Source of the DNA: JAALLB01 sp017643495 | GTDB taxonomy: Bacteria > Pseudomonadota > Alphaproteobacteria > Rhizobiales > Rhizobiaceae | Direction: 5' to 3' | DNA: 64,000 nt | Assembly (NCBI GenBank): GCA_965216105.1 | Contig: OZ244147.1 | Span: forward strand, 806,001-870,000 | Shown here: piece by piece, positions 1 to 9,109 of the stretch | Position numbering within the stretch: position 1 is the stretch's first letter | Layout: each line of letters begins with the position of its first letter | The notes under the pieces: generated by a model | The model's database searches: none | What the model saw: the letters and a program-made list of their open reading frames with translations, nothing else | Told to the model about the DNA's origin: nothing | Made by a program: the position numbers and the translations under genes

Positions 1-529
1 GCTTGCATCCGGGGTTGACAACCTTGCACTAATTGCAGGCTTGGACCATGGAAACACATCAAAAAAAGACGTACCCGCTTATGCTTACAGGAATGATCAT
101 GTTCTCCGAGCTGACGAGGTTTGTATCAAGATAAACCAGTCCCGGTGCGGATTACTACTTTCGGAAAAAGAAGGAGCATGTTTTTCCTCCAGCGAATATC
201 TACTTTGTGGTGTGCCGGTCGTATCTACCTATTCATTTGGTGGCCGTGATGTATGGTACGATGATTATAACTCCATACAATGTGAGCCGGATCAAGAGGC
301 TGTAAAGAGGGCAGTTGACTGGTTTGTAGAAAATCAGCCTGATCCTATGAAGATTCGAAATAATCATATCCAACTCTCTAACATTCACAGGCAAAGGTTT
401 GTTACAACTCTTGGAAATGTATTTGCTCGTTTCGGTGTAAGACTTGATGCATCGGTGTATTTTAATGACACATATTTCCACAAGATGAGATCGTCCATGC
501 AACCTGATTTCGAGACTATTTTTTCATAG
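1..529 (+). CDS. Glycosyltransferase, C-terminal part (5' end outside window)
   Basis: The frame is open from base 2 with no convincing start, so only the 3' end of the gene is present (about 175 residues). What is visible resembles the second Rossmann domain of a GT-B (GT4-like) glycosyltransferase: the segment EGACFSSSEYLLCGVPVV carries the conserved Glu and the Gly-Val-Pro turn that contact the sugar nucleotide, followed by the usual short helices of the C-terminus. It would move a sugar from a nucleotide donor to a growing surface glycan at the cytoplasmic side of the membrane. The stop is 19 bases before gmd, so the two are probably co-transcribed. The DNA is clearly AT-richer than gmd. 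A TTG at 41 is an internal codon, not a likely start. Donor and acceptor cannot be told. Confidence 0.75.
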   Translation, partial: LASGVDNLALIAGLDHGNTSKKDVPAYAYRNDHVLRADEVCIKINQSRCGLLLSEKEGACFSSSEYLLCGVPVVSTYSFGGRDVWYDDYNSIQCEPDQEAVKRAVDWFVENQPDPMKIRNNHIQLSNIHRQRFVTTLGNVFARFGVRLDASVYFNDTYFHKMRSSMQPDFETIFS

Positions 530-548
530 ATTACAAGGGCAAGATGAA

Positions 549-1670
549 GTGCAACGTAAAGCCCTTATAACAGGAATAACCGGTCAGGACGGGTCTTATC
601 TTGCAGAGCTTCTGCTTGAAAAGGGCTATGAGGTACATGGTATCAAGCGTCGTGCGTCCTCCTTCAACACCGAGCGCATTGACCACATTTACCAGGATCC
701 CCACGAGCGCAAGCAGCGGCTGAAACTGCATTATGGCGACCTGACCGATACCTCGAACCTGACGCGCTTGCTGGCGGAAATCGAGCCGGACGAGGTTTAC
801 AATCTGGGCGCGCAGTCACATGTGGCCGTCAGTTTCGAAAGTCCAGAATACACAGCCGATGTTGATGCGATCGGTACCTTGCGCCTGCTTGAGGCTATCC
901 GGTTTCTCGGACTGGAAAAGAAAACCCGCTTCTACCAGGCATCGACATCCGAACTTTACGGTCTCGTTCAGGAAGTTCCGCAAAAAGAAACCACGCCTTT
1001 TTATCCGCGTTCTCCCTACGCTGTGGCCAAGCTTTATGCATACTGGATTTGCGTGAATTACCGGGAGGCCTACGGGCTTTATGCGTGTAACGGCATCCTG
1101 TTCAACCATGAAAGCCCGAGGCGGGGCGAGACCTTTGTCACCCGCAAGATAACACGCGGCTTGGCCAACATCGCGCAAGGGCTGGAAGACTGTCTCTACA
1201 TGGGCAATATTGATGCCCTGCGTGACTGGGGTCATGCCAAAGATTATGTGCGCATGCAATGGATGATGCTGCAACAAGACAAGCCGGAAGATTTTGTCAT
1301 TGCCACAGGCGCTCAATATTCGGTTCGTGACTTTGTCACGTGGTCGGCTGGCGAGCTTGGGCTGGAGCTTGAGTTCAGCGGATCTGGGATTGAGGAAATT
1401 GCCACGGTTTCTGCCAAGAAGGGCGACAAGGCTCCGGCTGTCAGTGTGGGAGATGTGATCCTGCGGATCGATCCGAGGTATTTCCGTCCTGCAGAAGTCG
1501 AGACATTGCTGGGCGACCCTTCGCAGGCCAAGGAAAAGCTTGGATGGGAGCCCCAAATCACCGTACAGGAAATGTGCAGTGAAATGGTTGCAGAAGACCT
1601 GAAAACCGCCAGACGCCATGCGTTGTTGAAAGAGCATGGAATGGAAATGCCGGTGAGTCTGGAAGGATAG
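549..1670 (+). CDS. gmd: GDP-mannose 4,6-dehydratase
   Basis: This enzyme converts GDP-D-mannose to GDP-4-keto-6-deoxy-D-mannose, the first step to GDP-L-fucose and related deoxysugars. It is an extended short-chain dehydrogenase: the N-terminus has the NADP-binding glycine motif GITGQDGSYLAE, and the Tyr-x-x-x-Lys pair is in SPYAVAKLYAYW, followed by the Gmd-type stretch FNHESPRRGETFVTRKI. The length of 373 residues fits the family. The start is a GTG at 549, chosen because the glycine motif begins only seven residues later. The product is presumably passed to Fcl encoded at 4921; three genes lie between the two, which is unusual because gmd and fcl are commonly adjacent. Its base composition is close to the chromosome average, unlike the AT-rich genes on both sides. 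Confidence 0.95.
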   Translation: MQRKALITGITGQDGSYLAELLLEKGYEVHGIKRRASSFNTERIDHIYQDPHERKQRLKLHYGDLTDTSNLTRLLAEIEPDEVYNLGAQSHVAVSFESPEYTADVDAIGTLRLLEAIRFLGLEKKTRFYQASTSELYGLVQEVPQKETTPFYPRSPYAVAKLYAYWICVNYREAYGLYACNGILFNHESPRRGETFVTRKITRGLANIAQGLEDCLYMGNIDALRDWGHAKDYVRMQWMMLQQDKPEDFVIATGAQYSVRDFVTWSAGELGLELEFSGSGIEEIATVSAKKGDKAPAVSVGDVILRIDPRYFRPAEVETLLGDPSQAKEKLGWEPQITVQEMCSEMVAEDLKTARRHALLKEHGMEMPVSLEG

Positions 1671-1674
1671 TAGA

Positions 1675-3174
1675 ATGAACGATGAAAACCGGTTAATCAA
1701 TCTTGAAAAAATGCAATGTGTTGCATGTGGTTCTGGCTGTTTACATTACACTGTAGAGGGTAATGTAAATTCAATTATATGTAGTAAATGTCAACAAACA
1801 TATGACATTTACAATGGCGTACCTTGTCTTGTTCGCTACCAGCAAAATGAGACACTTAGTCTTATAGAAATATTGGCTGAGGTGGGTAAAGGTGGACAAG
1901 CGCCCAGCCAAGAAAGCCATTTTACTTGGGCAACAGTACTCAAAGAATATCATGAATCAGAAGACAAAGACGCTTACCGCGCATCCAAAACAGGTGGTAT
2001 ACATAAATGGCTACCACATCGTTATCGGCAGTATGCTGTTCTTCGAAAGATGGTGGAGAACATTCAACTTGAGGGAAAAACTATCCTCAATGTTGGATCC
2101 GGATATGGTTTTGATACTGCAATTCTTGAAAGCCTAGGCGCATCTGTTGTGTCCAGTGAATTCAGCCCGCGACTAGCGGCAATGGCAAGACCGGCTACCC
2201 CAGAATCAGACTGGCTGGTTGCTTCCGGACATGCTTTGCCATTTAAAGAGGAAAGTTTTGATATAACAATCTGTCAAGCTACTCTTCATCACATGCTTCA
2301 TATATCGCAATGTATGGCAGAGATGTTGCGTGTATTGAAGGTTGGGGGACATATGTTGACAATTAGCGATAGTTATCGCGGAAATCACTATGGTGATGAT
2401 TTTGTTTGCAAACATTTTAACGATGATGTTGCAGTTTTAGGCGGCATAAACGAAAATATTCCTCGCTTGAATGAATTTTCTGAAACTCCTGATAAATATA
2501 AAGAATTTCTAGACGTTAATTTCATTACGAGCATCGTCTATAATTACCCAGACCCGAAACTAAAAGTACGGCGGAATATTACAGAGCCGACATGGTGGAC
2601 ACTTGATGATCTTGAAATACTAGATACTACAAGTGGCGGCATTTCTTGGCTTATATGTAAACGCGAACACCTGCCTATTCCTGCCCCTGTTTTGGGTGAA
2701 GAAATAATTCGGCCAAAGTTGCTCTTGGACAGTGATGAAGACCGTGCCGTGGCTATGGCAACATTGGCTGCAGAGCTTCCGAACGAATATGTGAATTTGC
2801 CTTTCCCAGGTGATGTGGGCAATCGTAAATTTCAATTACTTAATGGATGGCGTATTCGTGATGAGGGGGAAGATGGGCGTAGTGCATTCAATCGCGCACG
2901 CTGGTTTCTTTCACGCGCATCAACACAGAGCACGGTTAATGTGTGTGTAAAGAGCTGCTCTGATGTGTCCGATCAGTATCTAAAAGTTTTTTTGAATGGG
3001 GAATTGGCATCGAAACATTATCTCGATGACACCTGGACTCATATCCTAACAGACGTTGGAAAAATGCCTGTCGGAAAAACCTTCAGCATTGAATTATGCT
3101 TGGATAAACCTGCCGAAAAACTTGAAGACGGATTATTCCAAGTGAGAGAACTTGAGTTGGTTGAAAATAATTGA
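1675..3174 (+). CDS. Class I SAM-dependent methyltransferase with N-terminal zinc ribbon
   Basis: A 499-residue protein. Residues 15-39 hold two Cys-x-x-Cys pairs (C15/C18 and C36/C39), a Trm112-like zinc ribbon seen at the front of many sugar and small-molecule methyltransferases. The SAM-binding motif I follows at about 137-148 (ILNVGSGYGFD), then an acidic residue after the next strand and a post-motif ATLHHM, as in the Methyltransf_11 group. The last 130 or so residues look like a beta-rich extra domain of unknown role. In this setting it probably methylates a sugar residue of the surface polysaccharide, which is inference. The coding DNA is strongly AT-rich compared with gmd, suggesting separate acquisition. 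Its stop overlaps the possible upstream TTG start of the next gene. Confidence 0.75.
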   Translation: MNDENRLINLEKMQCVACGSGCLHYTVEGNVNSIICSKCQQTYDIYNGVPCLVRYQQNETLSLIEILAEVGKGGQAPSQESHFTWATVLKEYHESEDKDAYRASKTGGIHKWLPHRYRQYAVLRKMVENIQLEGKTILNVGSGYGFDTAILESLGASVVSSEFSPRLAAMARPATPESDWLVASGHALPFKEESFDITICQATLHHMLHISQCMAEMLRVLKVGGHMLTISDSYRGNHYGDDFVCKHFNDDVAVLGGINENIPRLNEFSETPDKYKEFLDVNFITSIVYNYPDPKLKVRRNITEPTWWTLDDLEILDTTSGGISWLICKREHLPIPAPVLGEEIIRPKLLLDSDEDRAVAMATLAAELPNEYVNLPFPGDVGNRKFQLLNGWRIRDEGEDGRSAFNRARWFLSRASTQSTVNVCVKSCSDVSDQYLKVFLNGELASKHYLDDTWTHILTDVGKMPVGKTFSIELCLDKPAEKLEDGLFQVRELELVENN

Positions 3175-3212
3175 ATTACAGACATTACCTTAGATTAATT
3201 AAAGGGTCACCC

Positions 3213-3989
3213 ATGAAAAAATTTGCAGCTGATTATAAGGATGCTCTTTTTGTTGCAGATCAATTTGAAGGAATGATGTCGGTACCAAGCATTGCAATAT
3301 TCCAAGCATTCTTGAGTTATCAAAATTATAAAAAAATTTCTGGTGAAATGGTGGAATTCGGGGTCTATAGAGGACGTTCTGCTGCGGTTCTTATGAGAAA
3401 TCTTCGCCAAACCGAAAGAATAACCCTAGTTGATGTCGCTGATTATCCCGAATTTGATAAACTGAACGAGATTTCAAATTGTTATGACTTTTTCAAAGGA
3501 AAGTCGGAGGACTTGGTTGTTACGGAAGATTTTCAGAAACATATGGACCGGCCAATTCGTTTTTCCCATCATGATGCAAGTCATTCCTATCGTAATGTAT
3601 CCGAAGAGATGATGTTCATGCAGGACCGGCTATCTCCGCAGGGCATCATGGTTTTAGATGATTTCGGGAATCCTAGCTTTTTGCAAGTGGTTGCGGCTTG
3701 CTTTGCTCATCTGCAAAAGCCGGAAAACTCACTACATTTTTTACTTAATAGTAATAACAAAGCTTATCTCTGCCGCAAGGAAGATGTGGCCTTTTATGAG
3801 GATTTTATAGTCAACTACTTATTGAAAACAATCAATAGTTTAGGATTAAATCAATATCTCTCTCGAACCGAGAAAACGAATGCTTACAGGGGTTTTTCGA
3901 TTGCCGCCAAGCCTAATGCAGATATGCCTGATCTATATGGCGTGAATACCTATGGTATGCAATATTATACAGTGAAATCGGTGAAGTAA
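3213..3989 (+). CDS. TylF/MycF-like class I methyltransferase
   Basis: From the ATG at 3213 the protein has 258 residues. An AAAGGG ribosome-binding sequence lies 8 bases upstream. A TTG at 3171 in the same frame overlaps the previous stop and is the alternative start. The SAM-binding segment reads EFGVYRGRSAAVLMR, and a later LDDFGNP matches the acidic metal- or substrate-binding turn of the TylF/MycF family of sugar O-methyltransferases. A role in methylating a glycan sugar is inferred from its place between gmd and fcl. It is AT-rich like its left neighbour, and the two probably arrived together. The family call rests on these motifs only. Confidence 0.6.
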   Translation: MKKFAADYKDALFVADQFEGMMSVPSIAIFQAFLSYQNYKKISGEMVEFGVYRGRSAAVLMRNLRQTERITLVDVADYPEFDKLNEISNCYDFFKGKSEDLVVTEDFQKHMDRPIRFSHHDASHSYRNVSEEMMFMQDRLSPQGIMVLDDFGNPSFLQVVAACFAHLQKPENSLHFLLNSNNKAYLCRKEDVAFYEDFIVNYLLKTINSLGLNQYLSRTEKTNAYRGFSIAAKPNADMPDLYGVNTYGMQYYTVKSVK

Positions 3990-4194
3990 TACGTTTTTAT
4001 GCACAACGTGGCCTTATAAGGCATATAAAAGGTTATGCTGCGTTGCTACTTTTGAACTTTGAATTTGCGAAGCTGTGAAGTCTCGGTGTTGTAAATAATT
4101 CTAATTTATACATCAAAATACCAGTTCCCTGTTCTATTCATGATACGTCACAGGCTGGGCTTACTTCTGACGAAGATAAGGGATAGAGAGGTCG
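3990..4194. other. AT-rich intergenic region with a 12-bp palindrome
   Basis: No coding frame of note. It contains the perfect palindrome GCCTTATAAGGC at 4011-4022, followed by AT-rich DNA. There is no T-run, so it is not a convincing terminator; it could be a protein-binding site or a weak pause site. Confidence 0.3.
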
Positions 4195-4879
4195 TGATAA
4201 AAAAACCTACAATCCTCAAATCCCAGTCATTTTTATTCATGTTCCAAAAACAGCTGGTCGGTCTGTCCAGAAAGTTGTGATGGCTTGGTTCAAGGGAGGG
4301 TATGTTTCTCATTATTTCGGCGAGACGGAAGGGCGCGGGCCTGCCCGTTCACCAATCTTCGATAGCCATGCACTCGAGAGACCGGTGTGCATTTATGGCC
4401 ACTTCAACAGGGATCGTGGATTTGGTGTTGAAGACAATTATCCTGACGCAGAGCAGTTTGTGACTATACTGCGCGATCCATTTGAAATGACTGTTTCGCT
4501 TTATTATTATGCACGTAAAATGGCACCGCAACGGGTAGATAAATCTCGTGTTCCTACGGGTAGTTTGACTGACTTCCTTATGGAAGTGAAGCCCAATATG
4601 TTGAACTATTTTCCGCGTCAGGTGACGAGTGAAAACTATCGTGAGATTGTGGACCGGTTCTTTATTGAAATCGGATTTACAGACGATCTTGAACCTTCTT
4701 TGAGACGCATTGCAAATGCACTTGATAAGTCGTTTGAGCCGAATATGCTGCCTTACCTGAATAAAACCGACAGAGACGAACAAATGAAGCAAGCGGAGGT
4801 GCTACGCTCCCGGTTCATGGAAAAAAACCGGTTGGAATATTCGGTCTATGAATATGCTCGCAAGAAATTTGCAAATTGA
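4195..4879 (+). CDS. Sulfotransferase-family protein with displaced or frameshifted start
   Basis: Sulfotransferase family 2-like protein, expected to move sulfate from PAPS to a glycan hydroxyl. The PAPS-binding loop HVPKTAGRS (4238-4264) lies in the main frame, but no ATG, GTG or TTG occurs in that frame between the TAG at 4184 and a GTG at 4277, which is after the loop. A GTG at 4195, preceded by GAGAGG, is in another frame and is joined to the main frame by a run of seven A at 4199-4205. Either the run has lost or gained a base, or translation slips or begins at a rare codon. Downstream, FVTILRDPFEMTVSLYYYARK-like sequence is the 3'-phosphate-binding region (read as FVTILRDPFEMTVSLYYY). 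The DNA is AT-rich. It ends next to fcl. Confidence 0.6.
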
Positions 4880-4920
4880 ACAATCCAGGGTGCGAGCCAA
4901 CAAGCAATAGTGATCAACTC

Positions 4921-5889
4921 ATGAAAATCTATATCGCAGGTCATCGCGGAATGGTGGGCGGGGCGATCTTGCGAAAGCTTGAAGCCCGCAAACCCGATGG
5001 TGAGCAACCGGAACTCCTCACACCGACAAGTTCGGAACTGGACCTCACCAACCAGCGTGCCGTGCGCGATTTCATGCAGGCGGAAAAACCGGATGTGGTT
5101 ATTCTGGCGGCCGCCAGGGTTGGCGGTATCCACGCTAACAACACGTATCCGGCCCAGTTCATTTATGAAAACCTGATGATCGAGTGCAATGTTATCCACC
5201 AGGCATTCGATGCGGGCGTGAAGAAGCTGCTGCAGTTGGGTTCTTCCTGCATCTACCCAAGGGACGTTCCCCAGCCGATGCGCGAGGATGCGCTCCTTAC
5301 CGGTACGCTGGAGCCGACAAATGAACCGTATGCCATTGCCAAGATTGCCGGTATCAAGCTTTGCGAAAGTTACAACCGCCAATATGGCGTGGATTACCGC
5401 TCCGTGATGCCGACCAATCTCTACGGACCGGGCGACAATTTCCATCCGGAGAACTCCCATGTTCTTCCGGCGCTCATACGGCGGTTTCACGAGGCAAGCG
5501 AAAGTGGTGCAGAGACAGTGACCATCTGGGGCAGTGGCAAGCCAAGACGAGAATTCCTGCATGTCGATGACATGGCGGATGCCTCGCTGTTCGTGCTTGG
5601 TCTCGACCGGGAAACCTATGATGCGAATACGGCTCCGATGCTTTCCCACATCAATGTCGGGTCCGGGAGCGATGTGACCATTCTGGAGCTTGCCCGACTG
5701 GTTGCCAAAACCGTGGGTTATGATGGCCGTATCCTTACTGACCCTTCACGACCGGATGGCACCATGCGCAAGCTGATGGATGTGAGCCGGTTGGCAGCCA
5801 TGGGATGGTCTGCCAGGATCGGGCTGGAAGACGGCATTCGTGATGCTTATACATGGTATCTGGGAAATCTAGATAATGTTCGTGGTTGA
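4921..5889 (+). CDS. fcl: GDP-L-fucose synthase
   Basis: Catalyses the 3,5-epimerisation and 4-reduction of GDP-4-keto-6-deoxymannose to GDP-L-fucose, using NADPH. From the ATG at 4921 the protein has 322 residues, about the length of E. coli WcaG; a TTG at 4876 would add 15 unrelated residues and was rejected. The N-terminal dinucleotide motif is AGHRGMVGGAI, the catalytic Ser region is GSSCIYP, and the Tyr-x-x-x-Lys pair is in EPYAIAKIAG. The later stretch PTNLYGPGDNFHPENSHV is diagnostic of the family. It completes the pathway begun by gmd. Base composition is like gmd and unlike the AT-rich genes that separate the two. Confidence 0.95.
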   Translation: MKIYIAGHRGMVGGAILRKLEARKPDGEQPELLTPTSSELDLTNQRAVRDFMQAEKPDVVILAAARVGGIHANNTYPAQFIYENLMIECNVIHQAFDAGVKKLLQLGSSCIYPRDVPQPMREDALLTGTLEPTNEPYAIAKIAGIKLCESYNRQYGVDYRSVMPTNLYGPGDNFHPENSHVLPALIRRFHEASESGAETVTIWGSGKPRREFLHVDDMADASLFVLGLDRETYDANTAPMLSHINVGSGSDVTILELARLVAKTVGYDGRILTDPSRPDGTMRKLMDVSRLAAMGWSARIGLEDGIRDAYTWYLGNLDNVRG

Positions 5890-6070
5890 TAACCAACCAG
5901 TATTTTTTCAATCCGCCGGGATGACCAGAGGCCACCAGGTAAATGTTTCAATAACTGCATTCATCGGTCGTCAACTCATACGAAAGATTCCTGCAAGACC
6001 TTCCGTGCAGCATGTCAGAATTGACCGTTGAAAAACAGCAGGTTGAACTTATGCAGACATTGATTGATAC

Positions 6071-7063
6071 ATGACAAGACCAGCCAAGCCCCTTTTCTTT
6101 CACGCCATGGGTGTTCCGCGATCCGGCACGACTTATTTTGCACAGCTGCTGAACTCGCATGAAAAAGTGGTTTGCGGGCTGGAACTCATGACAGGTGAAT
6201 CTTTCGAAGCCCGCTTTTTGTACGATTTTCCCGGTAAAATGCCAGCAGACAGTCAAAGAAAAGAAATCTATCGCAGACAACTCAAAAGCAAGGTGAAAGC
6301 CTCGTGCTTTGGCGACAAGCTTCCAAAAGGCTACCTTCATCTGAAACACATTGTTGATGAAATCAATGAGGGACCAGTATTCTTTCTGTTGAGAGATATG
6401 CCCGAGGTATTCCTTTCCTGGGACATGCGTTCGAACAACCCCAGTGACGAGATGTGGCCATACGGCATGAACTGGATATTTGCGTATCTACACCACGCCA
6501 TAGCCCTGTCAGAGATAAAATCTGCAGGATACAAACACTTGCATCTGGTTAATTACCATCGACTGACTGACTTGGAGGAACGGCATGCAATGAGCAAAAG
6601 CATTTTCGAGGTTTTCGGGTTTGAATTAACCCAGGGAGTCGAGAGTTTTCTGCACGATGTGACTGCCAGAACCATGAAAATTGCCACGAAATCACGTGTG
6701 CCGACCACACAACAGCTTGCGGTAATTGAGCAAGACTTTGCAGTTGAATATGCAAGATTTGTTTCAGATATCAGAGTCCGGCCTTTTGATGAAGAAATCT
6801 CGTCCCGGATCGACTATTTGTTGCAGCTGTTCGAAAGCGATGTGAGGAGACACCTGCCGTTCTGGGAGTCGCTGTTTGAAGAACAGAAGAAGGATGCGGC
6901 TTTCTCAAGGTATCTTGAGCAGGAAGTAGGTCACATCAGACGTTATCCGTTTCTTGATGATTTTCTTTCGGCTGCAGGGTACGAGTCCGGTTTTTCCGGA
7001 AGTTTGAAGCTGGCACGTATGCGGGTCAAAAAAATGCTGGGCCTGCGCTCGCGGGAAAGTTGA
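6071..7063 (+). CDS. Sulfotransferase-family protein
   Basis: A 330-residue protein starting at the ATG at 6071. Residues near the N-terminus read GVPRSGTTYFAQLLNSH, the 5'-phosphosulfate-binding loop of PAPS-dependent sulfotransferases. The stretch FFLLRDMPEVFLSWDMRSN has the Arg-Asp and Ser expected for the 3'-phosphate site. It probably sulfates a sugar of the cell-surface glycan. It is followed after 4 bases by a glycosyltransferase gene, so the two are likely one transcription unit. The 181 bases before it hold no evident gene. A sulfotransferase-like fold acting on another substrate cannot be excluded. Confidence 0.75.
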   Translation: MTRPAKPLFFHAMGVPRSGTTYFAQLLNSHEKVVCGLELMTGESFEARFLYDFPGKMPADSQRKEIYRRQLKSKVKASCFGDKLPKGYLHLKHIVDEINEGPVFFLLRDMPEVFLSWDMRSNNPSDEMWPYGMNWIFAYLHHAIALSEIKSAGYKHLHLVNYHRLTDLEERHAMSKSIFEVFGFELTQGVESFLHDVTARTMKIATKSRVPTTQQLAVIEQDFAVEYARFVSDIRVRPFDEEISSRIDYLLQLFESDVRRHLPFWESLFEEQKKDAAFSRYLEQEVGHIRRYPFLDDFLSAAGYESGFSGSLKLARMRVKKMLGLRSRES

Positions 7064-7067
7064 GAGG

Positions 7068-7961
7068 ATGCTCGTTTCCATTGTCATGCCCAGCTACATG
7101 CAGGCCCGGTTTATCGGACGTTCGATCGACAGTGTTCTTGGCCAGAGCCATGCCAATCTCGAGTTGATTGTGCAGGATGGTGGATCAGATGACGGAACCA
7201 TTGAAATACTCCGGGAAAAGGCTTCCCGTGATCCCCGTCTGAAGTGGGAAAGTGTGCCGGATGAAGGGCCTGCTGATGCAATCAACAAGGCTCTCGTCCG
7301 CAGTCGCGGAACCATTATCGGCTGGCTCAATTCCGATGACCTTTACACACCGGGTGCGGTCAGCCGTGCTGTCGAAGCGCTTGATGACTCACTTCTGCTA
7401 ATGGTTTATGGCCAAGGAGAGCACGTTGACGAGGAAGACGAAAAGCTTTCCGCCTATCCAACGCGGCGTCCGGATGCAGGCATTGATGCTTTTCATGCGG
7501 GTTGTTTCATTTGCCAGCCTACTGCGTTTTTCAAGCGGACAATGTATTCATTGCTTGGCCCACTGGAACAATCCCTCAAGACTTCGTTTGATTTCGAATA
7601 CTGGTTGCGGGCGTTTTCCAATTTTCCGGACCGGATCGGCTTTGTTGACAAGGTGCAGGCCCGCTCCCGCCTTCATGATGCATGCATTACCAGAAACGAG
7701 CGTGGCACGGTTGCGGCCGAGGGGGTTGAACTGACAGACCGATATCTTGGTGATGCGAAAATGCACTGGGTTTCCACCCATCTGCAAGAAATCGTGACAA
7801 TGCATCAGCAGGACAACAGCATGGATGATGTGTTCTCCATGATCGACCGGTTTTTGTCCAAGGTTTCCCACGCTTATGATGCGCGTGTTATTGAGAAAAT
7901 GCGCAGCCAAGCCCGGCTCATGCTTGATGCTGGTACCGATACCGGAAGGAAAGGTGCATGA
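7068..7961 (+). CDS. Family 2 glycosyltransferase
   Basis: GT-A fold glycosyltransferase of 297 residues. The N-terminus has the GT2 nucleotide-binding pattern SIVMPSYMQARFIGRSIDSV, then QDGGSDDGTIEIL, and the metal-binding acidic motif is in GWLNSDDLY. It should transfer a sugar from a nucleotide-activated donor to the growing polysaccharide repeat at the inner membrane. No membrane spans are obvious. It begins 4 bases after the sulfotransferase gene, and its stop overlaps the start of the next glycosyltransferase by 4 bases (ATGA), indicating translational coupling. The sugar specificity cannot be deduced. Confidence 0.88.
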   Translation: MLVSIVMPSYMQARFIGRSIDSVLGQSHANLELIVQDGGSDDGTIEILREKASRDPRLKWESVPDEGPADAINKALVRSRGTIIGWLNSDDLYTPGAVSRAVEALDDSLLLMVYGQGEHVDEEDEKLSAYPTRRPDAGIDAFHAGCFICQPTAFFKRTMYSLLGPLEQSLKTSFDFEYWLRAFSNFPDRIGFVDKVQARSRLHDACITRNERGTVAAEGVELTDRYLGDAKMHWVSTHLQEIVTMHQQDNSMDDVFSMIDRFLSKVSHAYDARVIEKMRSQARLMLDAGTDTGRKGA

Positions 7962-9109
7962 AACCGGTGCGGTCACTGACGCTTTTTGTCTGGAACCTGA
8001 TACCGCCGGCCGCCCGACACCAGTTGCTTCTACGCATCATCAATCCGGCAAAAAGACAAATTCGCCGGTCGATGATCGCGCATCCGAGCCATGAAAAAAC
8101 GAGTGGCAACAAATCGCCTCTGGTTGTGGCTGGTTTGTTTCGCACTGCAAGCGGCATCGGGGAGGGAGCCCGTTCGACTTACCGGTCGCTGGTTGAAGCC
8201 GGTGAGAAACCCATTGCTGTATGTCTGTCGGCCTCTTTCAATCTGGTGGACATGGAAAGCCCGGTGCCGTTATCGGACATGCCGGATGACCTGCAGGGCA
8301 CGATCATTGTACAGCTGAACAGCCCGGAAACGCCAAAGGCACTTTATGACCTTGGCCTGACAAGGGGGAAGTCATGGTATGTCATCGGATTCTGGGCATG
8401 GGAGTTATCCATTTTTCCGCCGGGATGGGACAAGAATTTCGATCTTGTGTCGGAAATCTGGACGCCCAGTACGTTCGTCACCCAGTCCTTGGCAGCACAC
8501 CCCCGAGCACCCCTTGTCACTACCAAGGGTCATCCGGTTTATGTTCCCGAGAAAATCGATGGAAGCCGGGCGTTGTTCGGGCTTCCGGAGGGGAAAACCG
8601 TCTACCTGACGCTTGCTGACGCGCTTTCTTCGCTTGATCGGAAAAACCCGTTTGCGGCCATCGAGGCTTTCAAGCGCTCTCATGCTGATGATCCAGACTA
8701 CATGCTTGTGGTCAAGACCCGCAATCTGCGACGCAATCCGCAGGCAGAGCAGGATTTAAGGAAGGCCATTGGCGATACACCCAACATCATGTTGATGGAC
8801 AGATCGCTCACCGAGGCGCAGAAATGGGGATTGCTGAAAGCCTGCGATTGCCTGCTCTCGTTACACCGGTCGGAAGGGTTCGGCTTGCCGATAGCAGAAG
8901 CGATTGCACTGGGGAAACATGTTATCGTCACTGCCTGGTCAGGCAACATGGATTTCTGTACACCCCGGAATGCCACCTTGGTGGATTACGAGCTTGTTCC
9001 CTGCAAGGACCGGTATGGACGATACGAGTTTCCTGATGCAGTCTGGGCAGAGACGGAGCTTCCCGACCTTGACCAGATTGATCTGCAGGGCTCAGCCTCC
9101 AGCGTCTAA
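7958..9109 (+). CDS. GT4-type (family 1) glycosyltransferase
   Basis: A 383-residue GT-B glycosyltransferase. The C-terminal domain carries LHRSEGFGLPIAEAIALGK, the Glu-x7-Glu motif that binds the donor sugar nucleotide. The N-terminal half has GLFRTASGIGEGAR, a glycine-rich acceptor-side loop. It overlaps the preceding GT2 gene by 4 bases. The stop at 9107-9109 overlaps the stop of the convergent methyltransferase gene by 4 bases, so the operon that begins upstream ends here. The C-terminus finishes soon after the donor-binding region and is slightly short. It probably adds one residue of the surface glycan; which one is unknown. Confidence 0.85.
   Translation: MKPVRSLTLFVWNLIPPAARHQLLLRIINPAKRQIRRSMIAHPSHEKTSGNKSPLVVAGLFRTASGIGEGARSTYRSLVEAGEKPIAVCLSASFNLVDMESPVPLSDMPDDLQGTIIVQLNSPETPKALYDLGLTRGKSWYVIGFWAWELSIFPPGWDKNFDLVSEIWTPSTFVTQSLAAHPRAPLVTTKGHPVYVPEKIDGSRALFGLPEGKTVYLTLADALSSLDRKNPFAAIEAFKRSHADDPDYMLVVKTRNLRRNPQAEQDLRKAIGDTPNIMLMDRSLTEAQKWGLLKACDCLLSLHRSEGFGLPIAEAIALGKHVIVTAWSGNMDFCTPRNATLVDYELVPCKDRYGRYEFPDAVWAETELPDLDQIDLQGSASSV

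Noticed and set aside
816..1700. A 294-codon open frame on the strand opposite gmd
   Set aside because: It mirrors the codon bias of gmd, has no family motifs and no ribosome-binding site, and gmd is certain.
4011..4022. Palindrome GCCTTATAAGGC as a transcription terminator
   Set aside because: There is no loop or T-run; a perfect short palindrome is more like a binding site or chance.
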